Positions 32,887 through 41,445 of a stretch of DNA of 64,000 bases are shown piece after piece; within the stretch, counting starts at the first letter, position 1; each line of letters starts with the position of its first letter. This stretch comes from JABMNT01 sp048262255 (GTDB lineage Bacteria > Pseudomonadota > Alphaproteobacteria > Rhodospirillales > Casp-alpha2). The notes under the pieces were generated by a model that saw only the letters and a list, made by a program, of their open reading frames with translations, was not told where the DNA came from and did not search any database. The position numbers and the translations under genes were made by a program. The stretch is taken from positions 620,001 to 684,000 of the forward strand of contig JBLXFH010000002.1 in assembly GCA_048262255.1 (NCBI GenBank), written 5' to 3'.

Positions 32887-33357
32887 ATGCGCTATTTAAA
32901 TACCAACAAGCGTCGTCGCCGAACCCTGCAAAGGATTGAAAACTTTGTCGGCAACGCTGCCTGGCATGATTTTGTCAGCTGGTGCAGAAACAAAAACCTG
33001 CAGGCGGTTCCGGCTAATGCCTGGACGCTGGCGGCCTATATCCGCTCGCTCGAAGGCGTTGAAAGCCTTGCCAACATCCGCAAACGCATCACCGATATTG
33101 GTAAGGCCCATGCGGAAAAATCAAAAAAACGTCCCGAGCGCCATCCAATGATCGAAAAAACCCTCGAAATCATCGAACTGCGGGCTGAAAAAAGCGAAAG
33201 CCAGTCGCGCCTGTTTGATGACGATGATTTCACGTCGGAACCGCCGCCCAAAATAAAGAAAACAAGGCCCAACAGTGATGATCCGGCCAAAAAATCAGCG
33301 CGCACGCGGGTCATGCGCTCCACCCCCAAGCTTGTTTCCAAACGCCGACTCAAATAG
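32887..33357 (+). CDS. Small basic protein resembling the DNA-binding N-terminal domain of tyrosine recombinases
   Basis: 156 residues. Positions 20-80 (WHDFVSWCRNKNLQAVPAN, TLAAYIRSL, LANIRKRITDIGKAH) read like the SAM-like core-binding domain of phage-type integrases, including the W-C and PA positions and terminal His. No catalytic R-H-R-Y domain follows; instead there is a charged, lysine-rich tail. The ribosome site is poor. It may be a DNA-binding derivative or a domesticated recombinase remnant. The neighbouring genes look like ordinary chromosome. Family call is by eye. Confidence 0.6.
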   Translation: MRYLNTNKRRRRTLQRIENFVGNAAWHDFVSWCRNKNLQAVPANAWTLAAYIRSLEGVESLANIRKRITDIGKAHAEKSKKRPERHPMIEKTLEIIELRAEKSESQSRLFDDDDFTSEPPPKIKKTRPNSDDPAKKSARTRVMRSTPKLVSKRRLK

Positions 33358-33360
33358 GCC

Positions 33361-34395
33361 TTATCGCACCAGAATTTCACGCTCGGCCCGAAACACCTGA
33401 TCCGGTTCCCCGTCTCCAGCTTTTCGGTGAATGGCAATCTCACCCTTGTAAAGCCCTTCCGGCCAGAACAGTGATGTGCGTTTTTTACCGGAAAAGAGCC
33501 AACGTCGGGCCCGATTCTTGTCCATGGTATTGGCATATTCATGCATCACCTCTCCCTCAGGCGAGATGATCCGCATGGTCACAAGGTCGCCTTTTTCAAC
33601 CCGGTAGACCACAGCCCACAAAATCAATGCGGGAGCCTGGCGGGACAACGCCTTGTCGTGGTAAAGCCCCGCTAGAACAGCGCGGAACTTTGGCGGAGCC
33701 GGAGCGAAATCCGCATTGAATATGGCTGTCAGCGGCCGGGTTAGAGAGCCGATCAGAGAGGCATCCCATAGCGGGTTGTCGCCAAGGCCGCAGGAATTGA
33801 CGGGTCCTGCGCCAACAAACGGATCGATCACTTGATCCTTATGGCGAACCGTTAAGTGAACGTGCGGAAAAGCCGCTTTCCCCGAGTGACCGACCAGCCC
33901 CAGCTTTTGTCCTTTTTCAACACGATCCCCCGGCTTGACGGCTACGCTTCCCTGGCGCAGATGACAATATTGAGTCTGCCAGTCATCTGCATGATCCATC
34001 ACAAGCCCGTTTCCGCATTCAACGCCCTTGACTGATTTCGCCCCTGAGACAGAGACATCGCGGTCAGCCATGCCGTCGCGGACTGCCCGGACAATGCCCG
34101 CGGCCGCAGCCAGAACCGGCACGCCTTTTTTCATGACCCCCAAATCCCGAATGGCGATATCGGTTCCCTTATGTGTGTCATAGGTCTGTGATTTACAGAG
34201 ATAATCCTTCACGCCCGGGCCCGGGTCCAGATCCACAAGATTGACCAGCCAGCAGGTTTCACCGAGAGAACACTCAATTGGCAACCCCAATTTGAATTCG
34301 GTTTGAGCCCACGCACCATGCCCCCAAATTGGAAGGCATAAGATCAGAAGCGGAAAACCAACCCGTATCTGATACCGTATAAAAACCCCCATCAT
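33361..34395 (-). CDS. M23 (LytM) family metallopeptidase-like protein
   Basis: 344 residues with a signal peptide (FPLLILCLPIWGHGAWAQ). The peptidase domain has HKGTDIAI (His and Asp of HxxxD), the YCHL His, and PHVHLTVRH with HxH, so the zinc site is complete. A beta-rich C-terminal domain of about 130 residues follows. It probably trims peptidoglycan cross-links in the periplasm. GAGGCG is just before the ATG pair at 34392-34395; an upstream in-frame start at 34473 is not supported. Stop codons of this gene and the recombinase-like gene are three bases apart. Confidence 0.87.
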   Translation of the reverse strand: MMGVFIRYQIRVGFPLLILCLPIWGHGAWAQTEFKLGLPIECSLGETCWLVNLVDLDPGPGVKDYLCKSQTYDTHKGTDIAIRDLGVMKKGVPVLAAAAGIVRAVRDGMADRDVSVSGAKSVKGVECGNGLVMDHADDWQTQYCHLRQGSVAVKPGDRVEKGQKLGLVGHSGKAAFPHVHLTVRHKDQVIDPFVGAGPVNSCGLGDNPLWDASLIGSLTRPLTAIFNADFAPAPPKFRAVLAGLYHDKALSRQAPALILWAVVYRVEKGDLVTMRIISPEGEVMHEYANTMDKNRARRWLFSGKKRTSLFWPEGLYKGEIAIHRKAGDGEPDQVFRAEREILVR

Positions 34396-34501
34396 CACGC
34401 CTCTGACTTGTTTGCTGCCTTTAAATCTCATATATTGCGCCGCAAAATTATTTTTGCACTGCACATGCCACAAGGGCCTCCTCTATAAAGGATACAATTT
34501 A

Positions 34502-34951
34502 ATGGACCAGATGAGCAATTCCGCCCTGTCGTTACAGGGGTTCTATTTTGAAGACCTGACAGAAGGCACAGTTGATGAGTTTGAAAAAACCATATCCGCC
34601 GCTGATATTCAGAATTTTGCGGATGTGTCCGGCGACAACAACCCGGTCCATTTGAACCCTGACTATGCGGAAACCACCATATTCAAGGGCTGCATTGCCC
34701 ATGGTATGCTAACGGCGAGCTTTATCTCCACCGTCATCGGAACCCGGATGCCGGGACCAGGCTGTATTTATGTGTCACAGAACCTCAAATTCAAAGCCCC
34801 CGTGCGGGCCGGAGACACAGTCAAAGCGGTCTGTACCGTCGCCAGCCTGAACCCCACCAAAAAATTTGCGGAAATTGTTACGCAATGTTTTGTCGGCGAT
34901 AAAATGGTGGTGGATGGCATTGCCATCATTATGGTGCCCACACGCGCCTGA
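34502..34951 (+). CDS. MaoC-like (R)-specific enoyl-CoA hydratase
   Basis: 149 residues, hot-dog fold. The hydratase motif is intact: DVSGDNNPVHLNPDYAETTIFKGCIAHGML carries the catalytic Asp and His of the PhaJ type. It hydrates trans-2-enoyl-CoA to (R)-3-hydroxyacyl-CoA, linking beta-oxidation with polyhydroxyalkanoate synthesis, or acts in fatty acid modification. The start at 34502 has AAGGA nine bases upstream. No PHA synthase is in the window. Confidence 0.88.
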   Translation: MDQMSNSALSLQGFYFEDLTEGTVDEFEKTISAADIQNFADVSGDNNPVHLNPDYAETTIFKGCIAHGMLTASFISTVIGTRMPGPGCIYVSQNLKFKAPVRAGDTVKAVCTVASLNPTKKFAEIVTQCFVGDKMVVDGIAIIMVPTRA

Positions 34952-34988
34952 CTGTCACGCCCTGCCCTGACCAGATAACAGCAACCTG

Positions 34989-35024
34989 CAGCGCCTTAAA
35001 GCTTGACCAAAGCCCAAGGCGCTG
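34989..35024. repeat. Nine-base inverted repeat before ribF
   Basis: CAGCGCCTT (34989-34997) and AAGGCGCTG (35016-35024) form a perfect stem with an 18-base loop, followed by ACACTTTT, 17 bases before the ribF start. It may be a weak terminator for the hydratase gene or a leader hairpin. It does not show the multi-helix layout of an FMN riboswitch. Confidence 0.5.
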
Positions 35025-35040
35025 ACACTTTTCCGGCGCT

Positions 35041-35982
35041 ATGCGGATATATCGTCATTATGAAACCCTGCCGCCCGAGGCCCGCGGCGCCGCCATTGCC
35101 ATCGGCAACTTCGATGGCGTGCATAAAGGGCATTGTCAGGTCATCAACGAAGCAGGCCGCATTGCCCGTGATTCGGCCGTTCCATGGGCTGTTCTGACGT
35201 TTGAACCGCACCCCCGCTCTGTTTTCCAGCCGGGGGGAACACCTTTTCGTCTGACCCCCTTTCGCGCAAAAGCCCGGGCTTTGGAAGCACTGGGGGTCGA
35301 CATCATGATCGTACAGAAGTTCAGCCGACAGTTTTCTCAAAGCCCGGCGGACGCCTTTGTCCGCTCCGTGCTGGTGGAGGGTTTTGGCGCATCGCATGTG
35401 GTCTCTGGCTACGATTTTGTCTTTGGCCATGGGCGGCAGGGCAACTGCGAACTTTTGCTCAGCCTCGGTAAACAGCTGGGCTTTGGTTTTACAGCCATCA
35501 GCGCCGTTGAAAGTCCCGAAGGATTTGTTTATTCCTCCACCCGTATCCGTCAATGTCTTGAAAATGGCGACCCTCAGGGGGCTGCTGATATTCTGGGCAG
35601 GCCTTACAGCATCGAAGGCCGCGTTGCCCATGGCGAGAAACTGGGAAGAACCATCGGATTTCCGACGGCGAATTTACATTTGGGCTCCATGTTACGCCCG
35701 AAGCGTGGCATATATGCCGTCCGTATACGCATCGAGGGCCAGTCGGGGGACCATATATACAAAGGCGTTGCCAATATCGGGAATCGACCGACAGTTGGCG
35801 GCGACAAGGACTTGTTAGAAGTGTATCTGTTTGATTTCAATGCAGACCTGTATGGACAACGGATTTGTGTTGAGTTGATTACGTTTATTCGTGCAGAAGC
35901 GAAATTTGAAAGTGTTGAAGAGATGCGTCAGGAAATTGTCCGGGACGCCGATAAAGCCAGGGCCCTCCTGTTGAGCCAATGA
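35041..35982 (+). CDS. ribF: Bifunctional riboflavin kinase/FAD synthetase
   Basis: 313 residues. The N-terminal adenylyltransferase has GNFDGVHKGH near residue 22 and SSTRIRQ; the C-terminal flavokinase has GFPTANL, GIYAV and LLEVYLFDF. It converts riboflavin to FMN and then FAD. The upstream ribosome site is weak. It heads the ribF-ileS-lspA cluster, with ileS starting ten bases downstream, a common order in proteobacteria. Confidence 0.96.
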   Translation: MRIYRHYETLPPEARGAAIAIGNFDGVHKGHCQVINEAGRIARDSAVPWAVLTFEPHPRSVFQPGGTPFRLTPFRAKARALEALGVDIMIVQKFSRQFSQSPADAFVRSVLVEGFGASHVVSGYDFVFGHGRQGNCELLLSLGKQLGFGFTAISAVESPEGFVYSSTRIRQCLENGDPQGAADILGRPYSIEGRVAHGEKLGRTIGFPTANLHLGSMLRPKRGIYAVRIRIEGQSGDHIYKGVANIGNRPTVGGDKDLLEVYLFDFNADLYGQRICVELITFIRAEAKFESVEEMRQEIVRDADKARALLLSQ

Positions 35983-35992
35983 AAGCCAGATT

Positions 35993-38812
35993 ATGACTGT
36001 CGATTATAAAACAACCGTTTACCTGCCAAAAACTGATTTCCCCATGAAGGCCGGCTTGCCGAAGCGCGAACCCGAACTGATTGCAAAATGGCAGGAAGCC
36101 AACCTTGAACAGCAAATTCGCGATGCCTCGAAAGGCCGCGAGATGTTCGTGCTGCATGATGGCCCCCCCTATGCGAACGGACATCTGCACATTGGCCATG
36201 CACTAAACAAAATTCTGAAAGACGTCATCAACCGGACCCGCCAGATGCTGGGCTACAACGCCTATTACGTTCCAGGCTGGGATTGCCACGGGTTGCCCAT
36301 CGAGTGGAAGATCGAAGAAAAATACCGAAAGAAGAAGCAGGACAAGGATGAAGTGCCGGTTGTCGAGTTTCGCAAGGAATGCCGGGAATTTGCACAGCAC
36401 TGGATTGAAGTCCAGAAAGAGGAATTCAAGCGCTTAGGCATCATGGGCGACTGGGACCATCCCTATACGACCATGACCAATGACGCCGAGGCGACAATTG
36501 CCGGTGAACTGGGCAAGTTTTTGATGGACGGTTCGCTGTATCGCGGTGCCAAGCCCGTGATGTGGTCGCCAGTCGAAAAGACCGCACTGGCCGAGGCCGA
36601 GGTTGAATATCACGATCACACCTCGACAACGATTTTTGTGCGGTTTCCCATTGCCAAAGCTTCGATCCCGGCAACCGAAGGGGCAGCGATTGTCATCTGG
36701 ACCACAACCCCCTGGACCATGCCCGGCAACCGCGCCGTCGCTTACGGCCCGGATATCGACTATGTTGTTATGGAGATTACTGATGTCGCCGACGATAGCC
36801 TCGCTGTGGTTGGCGAAAAGCTGATTGTCGCCGCCGATTTGATTGCCGATATCAGCCAGAAAACCGGCATCCAGAGCCATAAGATCGTCCACTCATTTAA
36901 AGGCACGGAACTCGCTGGCACCATCTGCCATCATCCCCTGTATGGGCAGGGTTATGACTATGACGTTCCCGCACTGAGTGCCGATTATGCGACCACCGAG
37001 GAAGGCACCGGCATTGTCCATATCGCGCCCGGCCACGGGGTCGAGGATTGGGAACTGGGCGTTGCCAATGGCGTCGAAGTGCCGCAGACCGTTGGTGAAG
37101 ACGGCTGCTATTTCGCGCATGTGCCGATTTTTGCCGGCATGCATGTCTACAAATGTGCGCCGGATGTGATCCGGGTTCTGACCGAAGCCGGCGGCCTGCT
37201 CGGCAGCGGCAGTCTGGTCCACCGTTATCCGCACAGCTGGCGCTCCAAACAGCCCTTGATCTTCCGCAACACGGCGCAATGGTTCATCTCCATGGAGAAA
37301 AACGATCTGCGCAAGAAGGCTTTGGATGCCATTGACCAGACACGCTTTGTCCCGGCGCGCGGTAAAAACCGCTTGCGCGGCATGATTGAGGACCGGCCCG
37401 ACTGGTGCGTCTCTCGTCAGCGCGCCTGGGGTGTTCCCATCACGGTCTTTGTCAACAAGGCCAGTGGCGAACCCTTGCGCGATCAGGCGGTGATGGACCG
37501 GATTATCGAGATTTTCCGCGAAGAAGGCTCCGACGCCTGGTTCGCCTCGCCGCCTCAGCGTTTTCTGGGCAATGACTACAAGGCGGATGACTATGAGCAG
37601 GTAACGGATATTCTCGATGTCTGGTTTGATTCCGGCAGCACCCATGCCTTTGTTCTGGAAAGCGGTGAGTGGGAGTTAAAATCACCCGCATCGCTTTATC
37701 TGGAAGGCTCCGACCAGCACCGCGGCTGGTTCCATTCGAGCCTGCTCGAATCCTGCGGCACGCGTGGCCGTGCGCCTTATGAAGCTGTGCTGACACACGG
37801 CTTTGTCATGGCCGAAGACGGTCAGAAGATGTCAAAATCTTTGAATAACAGTGTTTCCCCGCAAGATGTCACCAACCAGCTGGGAGCCGATATTCTGCGG
37901 CTCTGGGTCGTCGGTTCCGACTATTCCGAAGATTTGCGCATCGGACCGGAAATTCTCAAGCAGCAGTCCGATATTTACCGGCGCTTGCGCAATACGCTGC
38001 GTTTTATTCTCAGTAATCTGGCCGAATTTGACGATGAGGAAAAATTGCCGGCGGCGGAAATGCCGGAACTGGACCGTTGGGTCTTGCACCGCTTGTGGGA
38101 AATGGACCAGATGATGCGCAAGACCTGCGATGATTTCCAGTTCCACATGCTGTTCAGCGAGTTGCATAATTTCTGCGCCATGGATCTTTCGGCTTTCTAT
38201 CTCGATATCCGCAAGGACAGTCTCTATTGCGACCGGGAAGATTCTGTGCGCCGCCGTGCCGCACGCACGGTTCTGGACGCACTATTCGATTGCCTGACCA
38301 AATGGTTCGCGCCGTTCATCTGTTTCACGGCAGAAGAAATCTGGCAGTCCCGTTACCCCGATGCGACAAGCGTGCATTTGCAAACTTTTCCCGAAATTCC
38401 AACCGACTGGCGCGATGATGCGCTCGCCGCCAAATGGAAGAAAGTCCGGGCGGTGCGCCGGGCCGTCACCGGGGCGCTGGAAGTGGAACGCGCCGAGAAA
38501 CGCATCGGGTCCAGCCTGCAGGCGCGGCCTGTCGTCCATACGAACGCCGAAAACCGCGATCTGTTCAAGGACCTGGACCCCGCTGAACTGTTCATCACCT
38601 CAGGCGCTGAGTTCTCAACGGAAGAAGCGCCTGATAGCGCCTTTCGGATGGAAGACGTCAAGGACGTGGCCGTGGTTCCGCACCATGCCGCCAATGAAAA
38701 GTGCCCCCGTTGCTACCAGTTCCCGGAAGACATTGGCGTGGACCCCGCCCATCCGGAAGTCTGTGGGCGCTGCGCCGATGCCGTGACCCACTTTCTGACC
38801 TCCACCGCCTAA
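35993..38812 (+). CDS. ileS: Isoleucyl-tRNA synthetase
   Basis: 939 residues, class Ia synthetase. HLHIGH gives the HIGH motif near residue 65, KMSKS is near 612, and WDCHGLPIEWK is the IleRS-specific segment. The editing domain with WTTTPWTMPGN is present, so misacylated valine can be cleared. The C-terminal zinc finger cysteines occur in CPRCYQF and CGRC. This is the bacterial, mupirocin-sensitive type by length and zinc finger. Between ribF and lspA in one operon. Confidence 0.98.
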   Translation: MTVDYKTTVYLPKTDFPMKAGLPKREPELIAKWQEANLEQQIRDASKGREMFVLHDGPPYANGHLHIGHALNKILKDVINRTRQMLGYNAYYVPGWDCHGLPIEWKIEEKYRKKKQDKDEVPVVEFRKECREFAQHWIEVQKEEFKRLGIMGDWDHPYTTMTNDAEATIAGELGKFLMDGSLYRGAKPVMWSPVEKTALAEAEVEYHDHTSTTIFVRFPIAKASIPATEGAAIVIWTTTPWTMPGNRAVAYGPDIDYVVMEITDVADDSLAVVGEKLIVAADLIADISQKTGIQSHKIVHSFKGTELAGTICHHPLYGQGYDYDVPALSADYATTEEGTGIVHIAPGHGVEDWELGVANGVEVPQTVGEDGCYFAHVPIFAGMHVYKCAPDVIRVLTEAGGLLGSGSLVHRYPHSWRSKQPLIFRNTAQWFISMEKNDLRKKALDAIDQTRFVPARGKNRLRGMIEDRPDWCVSRQRAWGVPITVFVNKASGEPLRDQAVMDRIIEIFREEGSDAWFASPPQRFLGNDYKADDYEQVTDILDVWFDSGSTHAFVLESGEWELKSPASLYLEGSDQHRGWFHSSLLESCGTRGRAPYEAVLTHGFVMAEDGQKMSKSLNNSVSPQDVTNQLGADILRLWVVGSDYSEDLRIGPEILKQQSDIYRRLRNTLRFILSNLAEFDDEEKLPAAEMPELDRWVLHRLWEMDQMMRKTCDDFQFHMLFSELHNFCAMDLSAFYLDIRKDSLYCDREDSVRRRAARTVLDALFDCLTKWFAPFICFTAEEIWQSRYPDATSVHLQTFPEIPTDWRDDALAAKWKKVRAVRRAVTGALEVERAEKRIGSSLQARPVVHTNAENRDLFKDLDPAELFITSGAEFSTEEAPDSAFRMEDVKDVAVVPHHAANEKCPRCYQFPEDIGVDPAHPEVCGRCADAVTHFLTSTA

Positions 38813-38827
38813 ACTGGACTGGCTCGT

Positions 38828-39304
38828 ATGCCCAAACAGTTCCGGCAGGGAATAGGACTTGCAGCTCTGGTCATGGCCCTTGATCAGGCCTCCAAATGGT
38901 GGGTTGTAGAGGTGGTTATGTCACCGCCCCGCGTCATCGAAATCACACCGTTTTTCAATCTTGTTCTGACCCATAACCGGGGCGTCAGCTTTGGTCTGTT
39001 TCCCGCCGGATCGCATTTGGAGAGCTGGATTTTGATCGGTCTTGCGCTGGTCATTTCGGCTTTTCTGTTGCGCTGGCTTTATCAGACAAAGCACCGCCTT
39101 GGCGTCATTGCGCTGGGCCTGATCATCGGCGGCGCGCTGGGCAATGTGATTGATCGTATGCTCATTGGCGCCGTTGTCGATTTTCTCGATTTTCACGCCT
39201 TTAATTATCACTGGCCAGCCTTCAATGTGGCAGACTCCGCCATATTCCTTGGCGCTATGGGCCTTATTTGCGACTCATTCTTCAGTAAAGATGACCCCGC
39301 CTAA
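38828..39304 (+). CDS. lspA: Lipoprotein signal peptidase
   Basis: 158 residues, four membrane segments. Conserved features are ALDQASKWW, THNRGVSFGLF, the first catalytic Asp in GNVIDRMLIGAVVDFLDFH and the second in FNVADSAIF. It cuts prolipoproteins before the lipid-modified Cys in the inner membrane. Its natural client, the BamF-like lipoprotein, is encoded just downstream. Confidence 0.97.
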   Translation: MPKQFRQGIGLAALVMALDQASKWWVVEVVMSPPRVIEITPFFNLVLTHNRGVSFGLFPAGSHLESWILIGLALVISAFLLRWLYQTKHRLGVIALGLIIGGALGNVIDRMLIGAVVDFLDFHAFNYHWPAFNVADSAIFLGAMGLICDSFFSKDDPA

Positions 39305-39366
39305 CATATTGAATTCAGCGCGCTATTGGCGTAAGGTCCGCTCATTCGGAGGATAAAGGCAATTTC

Positions 39367-39942
39367 ATGAGAAAAACCACTCTCATTCTTCTCACATTGG
39401 TCGCGTCAACAGCCCTTTCCGGCTGTGAGTCGGCCAAGAAAGCCTTTGGTGGCAAGAAATCCGCCCCGGATGAATTTGTCGTATTTTCGCGTCCTCCTTT
39501 GAGCCAGCCGCCGGATTACGCTTTACGCCCGCCGACGCCCGGCGTCGCCCGCCCGCAAACGATTTCCGCCACGGATACGGCGCGTGATGCGCTTCTCGGC
39601 ACAGACAACTCGTCTCAGCGACGCCTTCAGGGGCAGCGTCAGGACGATGCCGCAACGCCAGGCCTGCAGGCCCTTATGGACAATACAGGCGCGACAACGG
39701 CGGACCCCGAGATACGGAAAAAGATCAACGAGGAAACGTCGGTACTAGCCGAGGAAGATCAGCGCCTGATCGATAAAATGATTTTCTGGGTCGACGACAA
39801 ACCTTTTGAAGGAACGGTTGTTGATCCGGAAGAAGAGCAAAAGCGTATTCGCGAAGCTCAGGCGCTTGGTAAGCCGATTACGGAAGGCGCCACCAAGAAC
39901 GTAAAACGCAAGCGCGCCAAAAAAGGCCTGCTTGAATTTTAA
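39367..39942 (+). CDS. DUF3035 lipoprotein, BamF-like
   Basis: 191 residues with a lipoprotein signal peptide whose lipobox is ALSGC (Cys at residue 19). It has the DUF3035 features PDEFVVFSRPPLSQPPDYALRPP and a C-terminal KGLLEF. In alphaproteobacteria this family has been described as the BamF subunit of the outer-membrane protein assembly complex. GGAGGATAAAGG precedes the ATG. The position after lspA and before the M16 pair is typical of the class. Confidence 0.9.
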   Translation: MRKTTLILLTLVASTALSGCESAKKAFGGKKSAPDEFVVFSRPPLSQPPDYALRPPTPGVARPQTISATDTARDALLGTDNSSQRRLQGQRQDDAATPGLQALMDNTGATTADPEIRKKINEETSVLAEEDQRLIDKMIFWVDDKPFEGTVVDPEEEQKRIREAQALGKPITEGATKNVKRKRAKKGLLEF

Positions 39943-40076
39943 GGCACGCCGCATTTATTGGCATGATGCCTTCTTTTCGTCATTATTAATTCTTATATCC
40001 TCACAATCTTGTCAGATGTCAAAACCGGCGGCTGGCAACTATAATGATGCAACCTTTGACCCAAAGAGATTGTTGA

Positions 40077-41435
40077 ATGATGCCTTTTCTTCGCATATCC
40101 CTGTTTAAGTTGCTGTTGATCACCTTTGGATCCGGTTTGGGGTTCTCCACGACCCCGAGTCAGGCTGGCGTTTTCAACCCCGAGACGTTCATGCTCGATA
40201 ACGGCATGCAGGTGGTTCTGGTTTCAAATCACCGGGTTCCGGTTGTTACCCATATGGTCTGGTACCGGGTCGGCTCCGCCGATGAAACAGCAAACGAGTC
40301 GGGCATTGCCCACTTTCTAGAGCATCTTATGTTCAAAGGGACGCAAAAACGCAAACCCGGCGAATTTTCGGAAATCGTCGCCCGCAATGGCGGTCAGGAA
40401 AACGCATTCACCTCAACGGATTACACCGCTTACTACCAGACCATCGCCGTTGATCGTCTCGAAATGGTCATGGAAATGGAAGCCGACCGCATGACCAACC
40501 TGAGGATCACGCCGGAACAGGTAGAACCGGAACGTCAGGTGGTCCTTGAGGAACGGCGGTCGCGGATCGAAACTGAACCGGGCAGCATCCTCGGTGAACA
40601 GCTGAACGCCGCGATGTTTTTGAACCACCCCTATCGCAATCCGGTGATCGGTTGGAAGCATGATATCGAGAACCTCAACATCGACCGCATTCTCGCCTTT
40701 TACAAGCGCTGGTATGCGCCCAACAATGCCATTCTGGTGGTTGCCGGCGATATGACCATGGAACAACTGAAGCCCTTAGCGGAAAAATACTACGGGGTCA
40801 TTCCACGCCAGCCAGATACGCTTCGCCAGCGTGCCAAGGAACCGCCACAACTGGCCGAGCGCCGTTTGACCCTGCGTGACAAACGCGTACCCCAGGCCTC
40901 GTTGCGACGCACATATACGGCCCCTGGCATGCAATGGGGCGACAGCAAGCACACCTATCCGCTGGACGTTCTATCCGACATTATCGGCAGCAGTTCCTCC
41001 AGCCGGCTCTACCGCTCTCTGGTCATTGATCAGAAACTGGCGGTCAGCGCCGGGGCCTATTACTCCGGCGATGACCGAGGACCGGGTCGCTTTACAATTT
41101 ACGCCAGCCCCCAACCGGGCGTCGACATCGAGACCCTTGAAGCCGCCATCGACAAGGAAATCGCCAAAGTGGTCTCAGAAGGCGTCAGCGACGACGAACT
41201 GGCCCGCGCCAAATCCCGGGTCCAGTCGGAAGCCATTTACGCCCGCGACTCCCTGTCCGCTGGCGCCCGCGTTCTGGGTTCGGCCCTGGCCGCAGGCTTG
41301 TCCATTGCCGACGTCGAGAACTGGCCCGATGAAATCTCGAAAGTTACCCGCGCCGCCGTGCAGGACGCCGCCAAAAGCGTCTTTATCCCGAACCAGTCCG
41401 TCACCGGGATCTTGCTTCCCGATGACAAGTCCTGA
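40077..41435 (+). CDS. M16 zinc peptidase, catalytic subunit
   Basis: 452 residues, pitrilysin/processing-peptidase family, with a signal peptide (LFKLLLITFGSGLGFSTTPSQA). The inverted zinc motif HFLEH is near residue 80 and the third ligand Glu is in VVLEERRSRIE. It should act in the periplasm as a heterodimer with the next gene product. Promoter probably lies in 39943-40076. The second gene begins ten bases after its stop. Confidence 0.92.
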   Translation: MMPFLRISLFKLLLITFGSGLGFSTTPSQAGVFNPETFMLDNGMQVVLVSNHRVPVVTHMVWYRVGSADETANESGIAHFLEHLMFKGTQKRKPGEFSEIVARNGGQENAFTSTDYTAYYQTIAVDRLEMVMEMEADRMTNLRITPEQVEPERQVVLEERRSRIETEPGSILGEQLNAAMFLNHPYRNPVIGWKHDIENLNIDRILAFYKRWYAPNNAILVVAGDMTMEQLKPLAEKYYGVIPRQPDTLRQRAKEPPQLAERRLTLRDKRVPQASLRRTYTAPGMQWGDSKHTYPLDVLSDIIGSSSSSRLYRSLVIDQKLAVSAGAYYSGDDRGPGRFTIYASPQPGVDIETLEAAIDKEIAKVVSEGVSDDELARAKSRVQSEAIYARDSLSAGARVLGSALAAGLSIADVENWPDEISKVTRAAVQDAAKSVFIPNQSVTGILLPDDKS

Positions 41436-41445
41436 GGTCATCGCC

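Noticed and set aside
34952..35040. FMN riboswitch before ribF
   Set aside because: Only one hairpin is present in 89 bases; the conserved multi-helix RFN layout does not fit.
40876..41445. In-frame upstream extension of the second M16 gene, giving a 637-codon frame
   Set aside because: It lies within the first M16 gene in another frame; the signal peptide and ribosome site at 41446 fix the true start.
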